A DNA stretch of 35,144 nucleotides, taken from contig CAISTY010000178.1 of the NCBI GenBank assembly GCA_903888515.1, positions 1 through 35,144 of the forward strand. Direction: 5' to 3'. This DNA is from Akkermansiaceae bacterium (GTDB lineage Bacteria; Verrucomicrobiota; Verrucomicrobiia; Verrucomicrobiales; Akkermansiaceae). A program made the position numbers and the translations under genes. Positions within the stretch are counted from its first letter, which is position 1. Every line of letters begins with the position of its first letter. Shown piece after piece: positions 13,701 to 19,294 of the stretch. The notes under the pieces were generated by a model that searched no databases, was not told the origin of the DNA, and saw nothing but the letters and a program-made list of their open reading frames with translations.

Positions 13701-16098
13701 CACCGGGCTCCTGCCCGATACACTATATTATTATCGGTTGGTGGCAACTAACAGCCTCGGCACCGTGACCGCCCCCGTCCTCGCCGACCCGCCAGCCACC
13801 TTCCATACCAGCTCATTGCAGCTACCGCCCATCGTCACCACCGGCAACGTGGTGGCACTCAGTTCGACGAGCGTGACGCTCAACGGCAGCGTGCGCGCCC
13901 AGGGCGGCAGCGCCGAGGTGTGGTTCGACTATGGCACCGACGGGGTGACTTTCCCTGACCATGTGCTGGCGTTCCAATCCCCCGTGACCGGGGATGTGGA
14001 AACCCCGGTGAGCGCGGATCTAACTAACCTAAACGGAGTGCTGCACTACTACTTCAAGGTGCGGGCGACGAGCTTGGGGGGGGAACGCACCGGCGATGTG
14101 GCATCGTTCCAAGTCGGCGCACTGCGCGGACTGGTCCAGGATTTCACCCGCGAGGTTGCCGCAGGTGACCGCCAAGGCCAAGTGTTGGTCAACCTATTGC
14201 CCGCCGGGATTGGCGGCTGGCGTTTCCTCGGCGAGTCACAGTGGCGGGCCACGGGCGTCGCGGCCACCGGCCTGACGACGAGCGACCGGGTGATCGAATA
14301 CCAAGCGGTGCCCGGTTATATCCAGCCGTTGGATGAAACCGTGGTCGTGGATAACGAAAGACAACCGCACGTGGAACTCACACGTAACTACTACGATTCC
14401 GCCGGCGCAGGCACCGGGGTTCTGAGAGTTATGTTAGAGCCGGAGGCGATCGCCGGACCGGGCGTACCGGAAGTGAGCCGCGCCCAGTGGCGCCTGGTGG
14501 CAGCCGGCGGCGGCGCATGGATGAACTCCGGCGCCGAGTTGAGCGGGTTGATGGCGGGAAGTTATCTGGTGGAATGCAAGCCGGTTTCCGGAAAGAACAC
14601 GCCGCCACCGACCAATGTGAGGGTGGCGGATGGAGCACACGCGACGGCCAGCATCACCTATTTCCCGGCGAGCGCGCCGAACCTCAATCCGCCCTTGGTG
14701 GTGCCGTTCGCGACGGTATCCACCAGCAGCAACCTGCCCTATGCATATGTCGGGCAGATCCGCAGCGGAACCGGATCGCACAGTGGATTTGTGGTCAAGC
14801 CGCGGGTCGTGGCCACCGCCGCCCAAGCGGTCTTTGACGAGGCGACGTTAGCGGCGACTAACGACATCCAATGGCTGTTGCAGCGGGACCGCGGCACCTA
14901 CGAGCCCGACCCACAGGTTCCGCGCGGATTCTATAGCTTCGACGGCTACGCCGCGCAACGTAGCACCGAACACACGCCGGGCATCCTGTCATTGGAATCA
15001 CAGAATCTCAATGTGGCGGCCATCTATTTCGCCGAGGACGCCGGCCGCGGTGGATTCAGCGGTTTCCTCGCCAGCGACGCGGCCGACAACGAATTCCTGA
15101 AATCGACCGCGCTGAAAACCCTCGTGGGCTATCCGGTGAACGGCATCGCATCGGCCAATCAGGGACGCATGCATGCCACGCGGCCTGTCAATGCGACGTT
15201 CACCCTGGCGCTCGGGCGGACGTTCACGACCCCGGACATCCGCGGCATCGGCGGCATGACCGGCGGCCCGCTGTGCGTGCAACGCGACGGCGGAACCTAC
15301 TATCCAGCGGGCATCCATGTCGGCGGAATCACCCAAGGCGTCGTGCGTGCCATCGACAGTGGCGTTATCGATTTGTTCACCCGCGCCGAAATCAGCAGCA
15401 ACGGCGGCGACAATAACACCGGCGGCGGCATCACTCACTCGAGCTTTACCTCGTTTGGCAGTTCCACGCTGCCGGGCGGCATCCACGTCACCATCACACC
15501 GGCGGCCGTCGCCGCCAGCGGCATGGGTGGCTGGCAACTGAAACCCAAAACCTTCACATACAATGACAGCGGCGTGGAACTGTTAGGTCTGGCACCCAGC
15601 AGTGCCAGCCGCATCTACACCCTGCAATTCAAAACCGTGAGCGGCTACAAAGTTCCCGCCGACCAGACAGTGGTGATCCTTGGCGGAAAAACCCACGAAA
15701 TCACCTTCGCCTATGAACCCGATCTAACACCATTGGAGGCATGGCGCATGAAATACTTCGGCACCAAGGATCCCACCGGCCCCGCCGCCGACGACAAGGA
15801 CCCCGACGGCGACGGCCAGCCTAACATTTCGGAATTCGCCGCCGACACCAATCCTAACAACGCGGCCGACGTGTTCAAGGTGCTCACCGCCACCAAGACC
15901 GCCACGTCCTACACGGTCACGGCGGTCGGCAAGGCCGCCCGCACCTACACACTGGAACGCAGCACCAGCCTGACCGCGGGATCGTGGACCGAGCTAGGGT
16001 CCGTCGGCCCGCTCGCCGCGGACGGCCCGGTCGTTCTATCAGACACGCACCCGCCGGCCAGCTCCGGCTTCTATCGGCTGCGGGTCACGGCGCCATGA
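1768..16098 (+). CDS. Giant secreted mosaic protein: P-domain, BspA-type LRRs, anchor-D, Ig/FnIII domains and two protease-like domains
   Basis: The protein has 4,776 residues. Residues 1-25 are a signal peptide ending ARA|D. A proprotein-convertase P-domain spans about 50-182. BspA-type LRRs (about 23 residues, consensus L-TSVTIP-SVT-IG-xAF--C) occupy about 187-534 and 655-1581, split by a choice-of-anchor-D (SPD-2-like) domain at 540-651. Three more anchor-D domains follow (1587-1944), then a cadherin-like sandwich (1946-2028), three putative-Ig repeats (2030-2290) and two anchor-D domains (2293-2526). Next come FnIII-like domains (2527-2835), PEGA-like segments and a trypsin-like domain (about 3020-3256; His3062, Asp3124, Ser3207). 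After Ig and cadherin-like domains, the FnIII/PEGA/protease module recurs (about 3712-4545), but with Gln4353, Asn4415 and Thr4498 at the triad positions. The C-terminus carries a DKDPDGDGQPN calcium-type repeat and a short beta domain; no PEP-CTERM tail. I infer a cell-surface adhesin or scaffold with one active protease. The start has no Shine-Dalgarno; the first Met directly precedes the signal peptide. The stop overlaps the next start (ATGA). Confidence 0.93.
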   Translation: MKFPLLAITAMWAAVSLLLVPPARADVSVSMSNRTTLDTRSGLLTLNSADVPKAIADNTTVTSSLVVSNLVGAIADVNVSLDITHTRAADLTVRLRSPQGTWVQMFANIGGSGANFTATVLDGEAAPAIASGTAPFTGSFRPAQKLTALDGQNPNGTWTLEILDSVTNNTGTLNNWSLRFDAAPYTYTTSNGKVAITGYTGPGGDVSIPATINGLPVIGIGNWAFESLTSLTSVTIPNSVTFIGDGAFDSCSALTSVVIGNNVESIGDSAFWHCASLTSVTIPNSVTRIDAWAFESCTSLVSVTIPASVTFIGDGAFMACTSLPGFTVAGGNPAFSSVDGVLFNKGLTSLIQWPGGKAGICTIPNTVTSIGFLALVGCPNLTKIMVDGGNPEYSSSVDGVLFNKSQTTLIAYPGGKTGSYAIPAGVHTIATGAFAFCTNLTDITIPNSVNHIGGSAFYMCGSLTNVTIPNSVTRIDEWAFESCTSLASATYTGNAPALGEGVFDDTAAVFEVRYYSGKTGFSSPYWMGYTAVDIGVFPGPLIVLEQPAGTPMSNGGTRDFGTPAVGDAATMVFTIRNTGGLALTGLTIGKDGSNSDDFFVSPPAATSLAPGAFTTFTVTFTPAATTPRTAMLHIFCNAPDDNPFDIVLTGCGPFIYTTVGGTATITGYNGPGGEVTIPATINGLPVTSIGVNAFLNNTSLTSVTIPASVTSIGDAAFSGCTSLASLYFQCNAPILGSAVFDGETGTTAYYWSGTTGWTVPFGGLSKTPGPFTFMINLDDNVTITGYTGPGGAMTIPGTIMGRPVTEIGSFAFYGYSNLTGVTIPSSVIGIGSYAFAFCTRLASVTIPDGVTNIDEGAFLNCTSLSGITLPASVTSIGDGEGADSGSGMFLRNGVFIGCTSLGAIAVDDDNPAFSSVDGVLFNKSLTTLIAYPGGMAGSYSVPAHVSSISFGAFTGATSLLGITVDAGHPVFSSVDGVLFNKDLTTLIACPGGKTGRYAIPTGITRITDGAFGFCSSLTGITIPAGVTRIGVTTFGFCSSLPAVTIPPGVTHIGTSAFLSCTSLTSVTISSTVTSIGEDAFAECARLTDVYFNGDAPDLGGDGYVFDWDTYATVYYLPGTTGWGGDLGGIWTAALPFNYTTSSGAATITGYTGYNDAVTLPSLLEDQPVTSVGDSAFLASTLTSIMIPDSVTSIGDYAFEVCTNLQRVYFLGDAPSAGTEVFLDADDVTVYCLLDTTGWNIPFGDRSTMFWDPQSQLGFTTDGSAVTITRDAGPGGAVNIPDMIAGLPVTDIGNYAFRDNINMTSVAIPRSVNIIGAVAFGGECPFLTEITVAPDNPSYCSVDGVLFNKAKTLLIAYPGGLVGDYTIPDDVTTIGSRAFDGCTYLYNVTIPDGVTDINDAAFMFCGNLTSVMIPKNVSSIGHFVFVGCANLYEILVDGDNHDYRSEDGVLFNDAMTSLIAYPGGRYADYTIPNGVTHIEDWAFALCSGLYSVLIPDSVTTIGGWAFYNCAWLTDVTIPHNVTAIGNYAFDACNSLSSAGFMGNAPTTMGIDVFTDTASGFTVYYYNGATGFTTPTWLGYDAYNMGNPPEIAVEQPLGTDLMDGGASILCGSVTVGDSSTTFTVTVKNVGTDDPTYGSVPLSDLDITTDGANAADFFVTNVSSSTLATGTSTTFTVTFTPTAAGTRTAALHIASNDLDENPFDINLTGIGMLPEIAVELPAGTDLIDGSASISCGSVNLGSSSSAITFTVKNLGTGILTGLDVNKDGANASEFIIGSLGATDLTPGTSTTFSVTFKPGLGGLRTAAIHIASNDPDENPFDIALTGVGVPVPEIAVEQPAGTNLVDGSATISCGSVYVGSAAGVLAFTVKNTGTAILTGLAITKNGTNADDFAVGTLGPGALTPGTSTIFTVTFKPSAVGARVAAIHIASNDSDEDPFDISLTGIGVANTGKDILTFVFPGQPATTIAGTNISVTVPGGTDLTIMAPTYTVSPYATGSPVSGTVRNFTSPQTYLVTAQDGSTKNYTVTVKVPPVFTSTAPPATGKVGTAYNHTCTASGTAPITFTVTSGALPPPLTLSSGGVISGTPGTTGTFSGTITASNGTTPDATQDFSIVITQAPVFTSGAPPATGKVGTAYNHTCTASGTTPITFTVTSGALPASLTLNSDGLIFGTPNAAGTFSGTITAFNGTLPSATQNFSIIINPASVAPLFTSTPPPATGMVGTAYNHTCTASGTTPITFTVTSGALPPPLTLSTGGVISGTPGTTGTFSGTITASNGTAPDATQDFSIVIGPALVPEIAVEQPAGTDLLDGSASLDLGSIHVGSASSDFTFTVRNLGTGDLSGLGIGKSGPNSSDFTVGSPGVTTLTPGANTTFTVSFAPGGAGTRTAVIHLASNDADENPFDIELTGTGLAPVIAVEQPVGSSLTNGSASIHFGSIDIGSASGAFTFTVRNLGTTDLSGLLVSKNGANSGDFTVANPGTTNLTPGTSTTFTVTFTPGAAGARTAAIQLASNDPNNNPFNINLTGTCVAPEPPVVATGSPVAVSTTGATLVGVVNPQGLPTQVYFVYGLTTLYSSSTPLQGLTAGSGFQDVLAPITGLLANVTYHCKLIAVSAAGNTQGDDISFVATDSSDTGTGHPTAKPGVTTGAYADVTTSSAKLLGSVIPNGGTTMVRFEYGTTTAYGQVTGLQSVGNDKVVAEVSQLAQGLQSGTDFHYRLLATNSLGTTVGEDAVFHSLFLPPTVVTGNANALSTTTVRVFGSVRARNATAAVTIEYGTNPANLTNSKTAAPASISGDATTQVSAELTNLAQGTTYYYQVRAETANPGGIGLGGIRSFDVGLLSGLLHQFPGEITATDRQGSVTVNLTPAGIGGLWRLAGERPWRASGGIASGLTIADRVIEYYQVPGYVEPVNETVVISMAAPAVVRDRAYTTAASTGSGGLTVILKPEALAGRAWRLLGESDAQWKDSGSTLTGKTPGDYVIECRAVAGRTTPPLVTAQVADGETTTATLTYFLAGDPVGAAPGSLSFDVVSTRQDRPYAYVGQITSNVGSSTGFVVRPRVVATAGHVVFDDGTLAATTGLQWFFQRDGGVHEPAPLTPRGFYLMAGYAAQRTADNSPGESSPNSQNLDAAALYFLTDAGRGGFSGYLASDLPVNEFVTSTALKTLVGYPIDGIAPANQGRMHATPLANVTFASAFGQTYTTSDIRSSGGGSGGPLCVQHTNGVWYPAAIYLGGTAQTVVRAIDGAVVDLFGFAESSAYASGDGTGGTGMQITTAISSPTTGAIQVVIEPAAARAAGAGWRVHAQQPYELSGTQINDLNPNSYTVQLATISGFLPPTPQTVALQVGQLTTLTFTYEKIILPPHITSPEAVTGTRGQPLGYQIIASNSPDFFTQLGALPAGMSFNSEGPGRISGTPQEAGTFPVTVGATNAGGSDTKVVTLTVRPVLAAQAVTVPYQQPMSYPIVSSETGAGVTYANLANLPAGLALNAATGVITGTPTIPGVYSVPITVTRNGATSAAAILTLSITGTVPEITLEPVASMSIEYGLHATLIVAASGLPTPTDFQWYEGNSGVTTSPVTGATSSTFTTPVLTSGKSYWARVGNISGSADSQAAVISVVNSTNANLASLTPSAGTLSPAFNAGTLTYAAAVPYAVSTIRLTPKVQIAQSTVTINSAAVTAGVACDPLALVAGPNVFVIGVTAGNGNTKTYTLTVTRAQPPIATTEPATDVNDVAATLHGTVVPNSPVSARFEYGRTNSYGDVTSWQSVSGTAPVALQAALTNLAGDTTYHYRIIVMAGSEMFTGGDMAFTTSHARPLAVTGTPAYVNPTTQKLIGAVNPNGNETTVYFQYGPDATYGTNTTPQNFTAGFNVKDVFAEITGLTPDAFYHCRIVATSAGGLTSYGDDVLFQAIFRDGDGIVDAPPVVTISAATDLTTTSAFLHGSVHPKEGTTIVHFEYGQTPDCDNSTFSEGIGNGNVVALVSIPVTGLLPDTLYYYRLVATNSLGTVTAPVLADPPATFHTSSLQLPPIVTTGNVVALSSTSVTLNGSVRAQGGSAEVWFDYGTDGVTFPDHVLAFQSPVTGDVETPVSADLTNLNGVLHYYFKVRATSLGGERTGDVASFQVGALRGLVQDFTREVAAGDRQGQVLVNLLPAGIGGWRFLGESQWRATGVAATGLTTSDRVIEYQAVPGYIQPLDETVVVDNERQPHVELTRNYYDSAGAGTGVLRVMLEPEAIAGPGVPEVSRAQWRLVAAGGGAWMNSGAELSGLMAGSYLVECKPVSGKNTPPPTNVRVADGAHATASITYFPASAPNLNPPLVVPFATVSTSSNLPYAYVGQIRSGTGSHSGFVVKPRVVATAAQAVFDEATLAATNDIQWLLQRDRGTYEPDPQVPRGFYSFDGYAAQRSTEHTPGILSLESQNLNVAAIYFAEDAGRGGFSGFLASDAADNEFLKSTALKTLVGYPVNGIASANQGRMHATRPVNATFTLALGRTFTTPDIRGIGGMTGGPLCVQRDGGTYYPAGIHVGGITQGVVRAIDSGVIDLFTRAEISSNGGDNNTGGGITHSSFTSFGSSTLPGGIHVTITPAAVAASGMGGWQLKPKTFTYNDSGVELLGLAPSSASRIYTLQFKTVSGYKVPADQTVVILGGKTHEITFAYEPDLTPLEAWRMKYFGTKDPTGPAADDKDPDGDGQPNISEFAADTNPNNAADVFKVLTATKTATSYTVTAVGKAARTYTLERSTSLTAGSWTELGSVGPLAADGPVVLSDTHPPASSGFYRLRVTAP
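2326..6510 (+). repeat. BspA-type leucine-rich repeat coding blocks (in the giant gene)
   Basis: Repeats of about 69 bases encode the LRR_5 type unit (IP-SVT-IG-xAF-xC-SLTSVT). Two blocks, about 2326-3370 and 3730-6510, are separated by one anchor-D domain at 3385-3720. Each sub-block opens with an ITGYTGPGG / IPATINGLPVT type entry segment. Sub-blocks are punctuated by a recurring SVDGVLFNK...LIAYPGG insertion, for example near 2780, 2955, 4515, 4690, 5790 and 6100. Confidence 0.85.
10826..11535 (+). other. Trypsin-like serine protease domain, triad intact (within the giant gene)
   Basis: The encoded segment has a chymotrypsin-fold layout. It has VVATAGHVVF with His3062 (codon 10951-10953), NLDAAALYF with Asp3124 and GGGSGGPL with nucleophile Ser3207. 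The order and spacing (62 and 83 residues) fit the trypsin/V8-like family. I infer an active endopeptidase; its target is unknown. Confidence 0.75.
14701..15400 (+). other. Degenerate copy of the protease domain, all three triad residues replaced (within the giant gene)
   Basis: This segment aligns without effort to the one at 10826-11535: shared YAYVGQI, GFVV-PRVVATA, DAGRGGFSG-LASD, STALKTLVGYP and ANQGRMHAT. The triad positions read Gln4353 (VVATAAQAVF), Asn4415 (NLNVAAIYF) and Thr4498 (GGMTGGPL) instead of His, Asp and Ser. I infer a catalytically dead pseudoprotease kept for binding or regulation. Confidence 0.75.
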
Positions 16099-18212
16099 TC
16101 CAGAAAGATTCCAAGTCCATGGCTGCTCCTGCCTTATCCATGGCAAAATCCGCCGGGATGATACGCCGCACCGAGCGGGGCACCAAGCTGGCCGCCGCCT
16201 TCGCAGGTGCCGTGCTAACCGTTTTCACGGGTCATCTGGCACTCTTCCGCATGGGCAAATCCCTCGTGTCCCTGAGCTATGACATGCCGTTCATCGTTGA
16301 GCGGGGGACGGGTATCTCGGATGATCTCAGGATCGTCTATCTCAACCAACTCGCTGATGAATTGTTAGACCGAGGCCCGCAGGCCAGCCTGCTGGACCAA
16401 CTCGGTGAAGCCGGTGCCAGGGCAGTGGTATATGATGTGATATTCGACCGGGAATCCAAGAATCCCGAGATCGACCGGAAGTTTGCTACCGCCATCCGCA
16501 AGTTCAGGGGTGTGAATTCCGATGGCAATCCCATACCGGGCATGCCGCAACGGCAGGTCATGCTGGCATGCGGACGCAAGACCTTCAATGTCACCGGAGT
16601 TGCGGGTGAACAACTGATCCCCCCCACCGGCATGCTGCTGGATGCGGCGGACGACTTTGGCATTGTCGCGGTGGATGACGAAGAATTCATCATCCGGAAG
16701 CTGGCCACCGGCAGTCAGGATGAACCGTCGCTCATCTGGAAGATAGCCCAAGCCGTCGGCGCGGATCTGGATGAATCCCGACGTCTCGAGCCCCGTTGGA
16801 TCAACTTCGCGGGCCCCCCGCCGGATTCAACCGACCAGAACTCCACCGGTCCCTTCAAGGCATGCCCTTCATACAGTGTGTTGCTCGGCGGTTTCAATGC
16901 GGACTTCTTCCGCGACAAGATCGTGATGATCGGCGGTGAACCCGGCATTGTCGGCGAGGCCCTCGGCAAGGATTTGTTTTCCACTCCTTACCATCGTTTC
17001 CAAATCGGCGGGAAACTGCCATTGATGAGCGGCGTCGAAGTCCAAGCCAATGGCCTGGAAAACCTGTTGCACAAGAATTGGCTCACCCGTTCAAGCCGCG
17101 AATTCGACCTCGGCTTGATACTCATCGCGGGAATTCTAACAGGATCCGGTCTCGTCTTCATCCGCCCCGTCCGCGCCATCATCGCGGCCGTCGTGCTAAT
17201 TCTAACATGCGGGTTGGCGGGGGTTTTCGCCATGCGCTTCGGCAGGATTTGGTTTCCGTGGAGTGTGGTTGCCTTCCTGCAAATCCCCGTCGCGCTCGTC
17301 TGGGGCATTGCCGCCCGGTCCTATATTGAACGGTTCTTCCGCATCAAGCTCACCGCCGAGCAGGTGATCATTCGCACGGCTTTCGCCAAATACCTGTCGC
17401 CACAGATGTTGGACCGGCTCACTGCGGAAGGATTCAACACCAATCTGGGCGGCGAAAAAATCCAGGCGGCGATGATGTTCACCGATATTGAAGCGTTCAC
17501 CGACATGTGTGAACGGCTGCGCGATCCGCAACGCATCGTCGAAACCCTCAACCACTACTTCGAGCGCACCACCGGCAGCATCTTCGATCACGACGGCGTC
17601 ATCATCAAGTTCATCGGCGACGCGATCTTCGCCGCCTGGGGCGCACCACTGGCCGATCCCGCAGCCCCCGTCAAGGCGGTGCGTGCCGCGTGGAAACTTT
17701 TTGAAAGCAACAAACTGGCGGTGGCCGGCGAGGAATTGAAAACCCGCATCGGGTTGCACTTCGGCGAGGTGGTGGCGGGCAACATCGGCAGCACCCGCCG
17801 GGTGGACTATACCTTGATCGGGGATGCGGTGAATTTGGCGTCCCGCTTGGAAGGACTCAACAAAATGTTCGATACCCATATCCTCATGAGCCAGTCCATC
17901 CGCGCCTGCCTCGGTGAAGAGTTCCACACCCGCCGCGTCGGCACATTCCGCGTCAAGGGACGTCAGGAAGTCACCGTGGTCCACGAACTGTTAGGTCCTA
18001 CCCGCGAGATGCCAGAACCCGCATGGATCGCATCCTACCACCAGGCCCTCGACGCCCTCGACGCCAACCACACCCCCAAGGCTCTCGAGCTGTTTGCCGC
18101 CGTCAGCGCCATGCGCGGCCCGTCCGGCGACGGCCCGTCGCGCTTCTTCATCGAGCGCCTCAAGTCCGCCGATCACCCGCGCGACGGCATCGTCGAAATC
18201 AAGGAAAAGTAG
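16095..18212 (+). CDS. CHASE2-domain class III adenylate cyclase
   Basis: The start chosen is the ATG at 16095, overlapping the giant gene's TGA (ATGA); this gives 705 residues. The frame is open further upstream, but that part lies inside the giant gene. An N-terminal membrane segment (about residues 32-48) is followed by an extracytoplasmic CHASE2 sensor domain (about 50-335), three more membrane helices (about 345-415) and a catalytic domain (about 440-625). Catalytic residues are visible: metal-binding Asp464 (FTDIEAF) and Asp509 (IKFIGDAIF), adenine-selecting Lys505 and Thr573 (YTLIGDAVNLASR), and transition-state Asn580 and Arg584. Lys plus Thr points to ATP, class IIIb, rather than GTP. 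It should sense an extracellular or periplasmic signal and make cAMP inside. The overlap suggests translational coupling to the giant surface protein. A cyclic-nucleotide-binding-fold gene follows 229 bp downstream. Confidence 0.93.
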   Translation: MIQKDSKSMAAPALSMAKSAGMIRRTERGTKLAAAFAGAVLTVFTGHLALFRMGKSLVSLSYDMPFIVERGTGISDDLRIVYLNQLADELLDRGPQASLLDQLGEAGARAVVYDVIFDRESKNPEIDRKFATAIRKFRGVNSDGNPIPGMPQRQVMLACGRKTFNVTGVAGEQLIPPTGMLLDAADDFGIVAVDDEEFIIRKLATGSQDEPSLIWKIAQAVGADLDESRRLEPRWINFAGPPPDSTDQNSTGPFKACPSYSVLLGGFNADFFRDKIVMIGGEPGIVGEALGKDLFSTPYHRFQIGGKLPLMSGVEVQANGLENLLHKNWLTRSSREFDLGLILIAGILTGSGLVFIRPVRAIIAAVVLILTCGLAGVFAMRFGRIWFPWSVVAFLQIPVALVWGIAARSYIERFFRIKLTAEQVIIRTAFAKYLSPQMLDRLTAEGFNTNLGGEKIQAAMMFTDIEAFTDMCERLRDPQRIVETLNHYFERTTGSIFDHDGVIIKFIGDAIFAAWGAPLADPAAPVKAVRAAWKLFESNKLAVAGEELKTRIGLHFGEVVAGNIGSTRRVDYTLIGDAVNLASRLEGLNKMFDTHILMSQSIRACLGEEFHTRRVGTFRVKGRQEVTVVHELLGPTREMPEPAWIASYHQALDALDANHTPKALELFAAVSAMRGPSGDGPSRFFIERLKSADHPRDGIVEIKEK

Positions 18213-18341
18213 CGTCATCACCGGGTGTTTGCGTGGCGTCCGGCAATCGTTGCCATGGCGGTGCCCATGCTCGCAGGCAAGCACCAGCAAGTTGGCGATT
18301 TCCGGCAGGCATCCCTGCGCAAGGAAAAAAATCTGTGGAAA

Positions 18342-18371
18342 TTGCTTGGCATGTCACGCGGATCTGATAAT
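18342..18371 (+). promoter_or_regulatory. Possible sigma-70-type promoter before the CNB-fold gene
   Basis: TTGCTT (18342-18347), 18 bases, then GATAAT (18366-18371), about 70 bases before the ATG at 18442. TTGGCA at 18346 with a 16-base spacer to TAATGC is an alternative. The match is weak. The surrounding 229-bp gap (18213-18441) shows no other gene. Confidence 0.25.
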
Positions 18372-18441
18372 GCAACCGGAGACAAGACGTCTGAACGAGA
18401 AGTCACTTCCATTCCCAAACAACCCCAACCCCTCTGTTCGC

Positions 18442-18939
18442 ATGAACCAACCATCCACTCCCATCATGGAACTTCCGGCCATTGGTTTCCTGGCAGAAGT
18501 TTCACCCGAGCACCGCGCATTTCTGGCGTGCTTTGGAAAATTCCTCCGTCCACAAAACGGCGATATCCTCATCAAGGAAGGCGAGCCCCAGGATTCGATC
18601 TACGTCATTCTTTCCGGCATCCAGCACATTGTGTATTCCGTAGCCGGGCGCCAAGTGCTCGTGGCCGCCCTCGGCGAGGGCGATTCCATGGGGGAAATCA
18701 ACCTGTTCGACCCCGACAAGGCGAGCGCTACGGCGATTTCCTGTGGCAACGGGTTTGTGTGGTCGCTCTCCCGCGCGGAGTTGAGTGGCTTTCTGGAAGC
18801 GGATCCGGTCGCGGGCGTAAGCATTCTGCGAAGTTTGCTGCGCCAGGTCTCCAAACGCATGCGCTGCATGAACGACAAACTCGCCTCGGCCGAGGTCAGG
18901 GCATCGTTTTATAACTCCTGGACCTCCGATGCGCTGTGA
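18442..18939 (+). CDS. Single-domain cyclic-nucleotide-binding-fold protein (Crp/PKA-R type CNB)
   Basis: With the start at ATG 18442 the protein is 165 residues; the open frame reaches further upstream, but the homology begins here (ELPAIGFLAEVSPEHRAFLACFG). It is one CNB beta-barrel (PF00027): GDILIKEGEPQDSIYVILSG, GEGDSMGEINLF and the C-terminal helix. There is no helix-turn-helix after it, so it is not a Crp-type regulator. The phosphate-binding cassette keeps the Glu (Glu85), but the usual Arg of R-S-A-T is Ala94 (Lys93-Ala94-Ser95-Ala96). cAMP binding is therefore uncertain. Its place right after an adenylate cyclase still suggests a signalling partner. It overlaps the next gene by GTGA. 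Confidence 0.85.
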   Translation: MNQPSTPIMELPAIGFLAEVSPEHRAFLACFGKFLRPQNGDILIKEGEPQDSIYVILSGIQHIVYSVAGRQVLVAALGEGDSMGEINLFDPDKASATAISCGNGFVWSLSRAELSGFLEADPVAGVSILRSLLRQVSKRMRCMNDKLASAEVRASFYNSWTSDAL

Positions 18940-19283
18940 GCTGGTTCATTCAACAAGGGCCACTCGCCCTGTTTGCCGGCTTCGTGGTGATGCACGCACT
19001 GGCGGATTTCCCGCTGCAGGGAAGCTACCTCGCACGGCAGAAATCCCGCAAGCTTGCGGACAGCCGCAGTGATTGGATCATCGCACTGAGCGCACACAGC
19101 GTGATTCATGCGGGCGGGGTCTGGTTGGTTTCGGGTTCACTGGCATTCGCCGCCGCCGAGCTGATTCTCCATAGCATGATTGATATGGGCAAAGGCGCGG
19201 AAAAATTCGGGCCCGCCCCGGATCAAATCCTTCATTTGACCTGCAAGCTGGCCTACGTGATCGTCCTCACCCGGGTGTTGTGA
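18936..19283 (+). CDS. DUF3307 family small membrane protein
   Basis: 115 residues, GTG start overlapping the previous TGA (GTGA), so probably translated together with the CNB-fold protein. It has about three hydrophobic helices. Conserved polar patches match DUF3307 (PF11750): MHALADFPLQGSYLARQK, HSVIHAGGV, a membrane His/Asp pair in LILHSMIDMGK and DQILHLTCKLAYV. The family function is unknown to me. It ends 11 bp from the convergent cytochrome gene. Confidence 0.8.
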   Translation: MSWFIQQGPLALFAGFVVMHALADFPLQGSYLARQKSRKLADSRSDWIIALSAHSVIHAGGVWLVSGSLAFAAAELILHSMIDMGKGAEKFGPAPDQILHLTCKLAYVIVLTRVL

Positions 19284-19294
19284 AGCACCGCTTG

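Noticed and set aside
15984..16094. Upstream extension of the adenylate cyclase
   Set aside because: The extra 37 codons lie inside the giant gene in another frame and are Arg/Pro-rich without domain sense; the ATGA overlap at 16095 is a better start.
1768..16098. Repeat array as a CRISPR or tandem satellite
   Set aside because: The repeats are protein-coding LRR units of about 69 bases with ongoing open frame and diverged bases, with no unique spacers.
18225..18914. 229-codon plus-strand frame overlapping the CNB-fold gene
   Set aside because: It is a shifted-frame shadow of the CNB gene with no domain; the CNB frame has clear family motifs.
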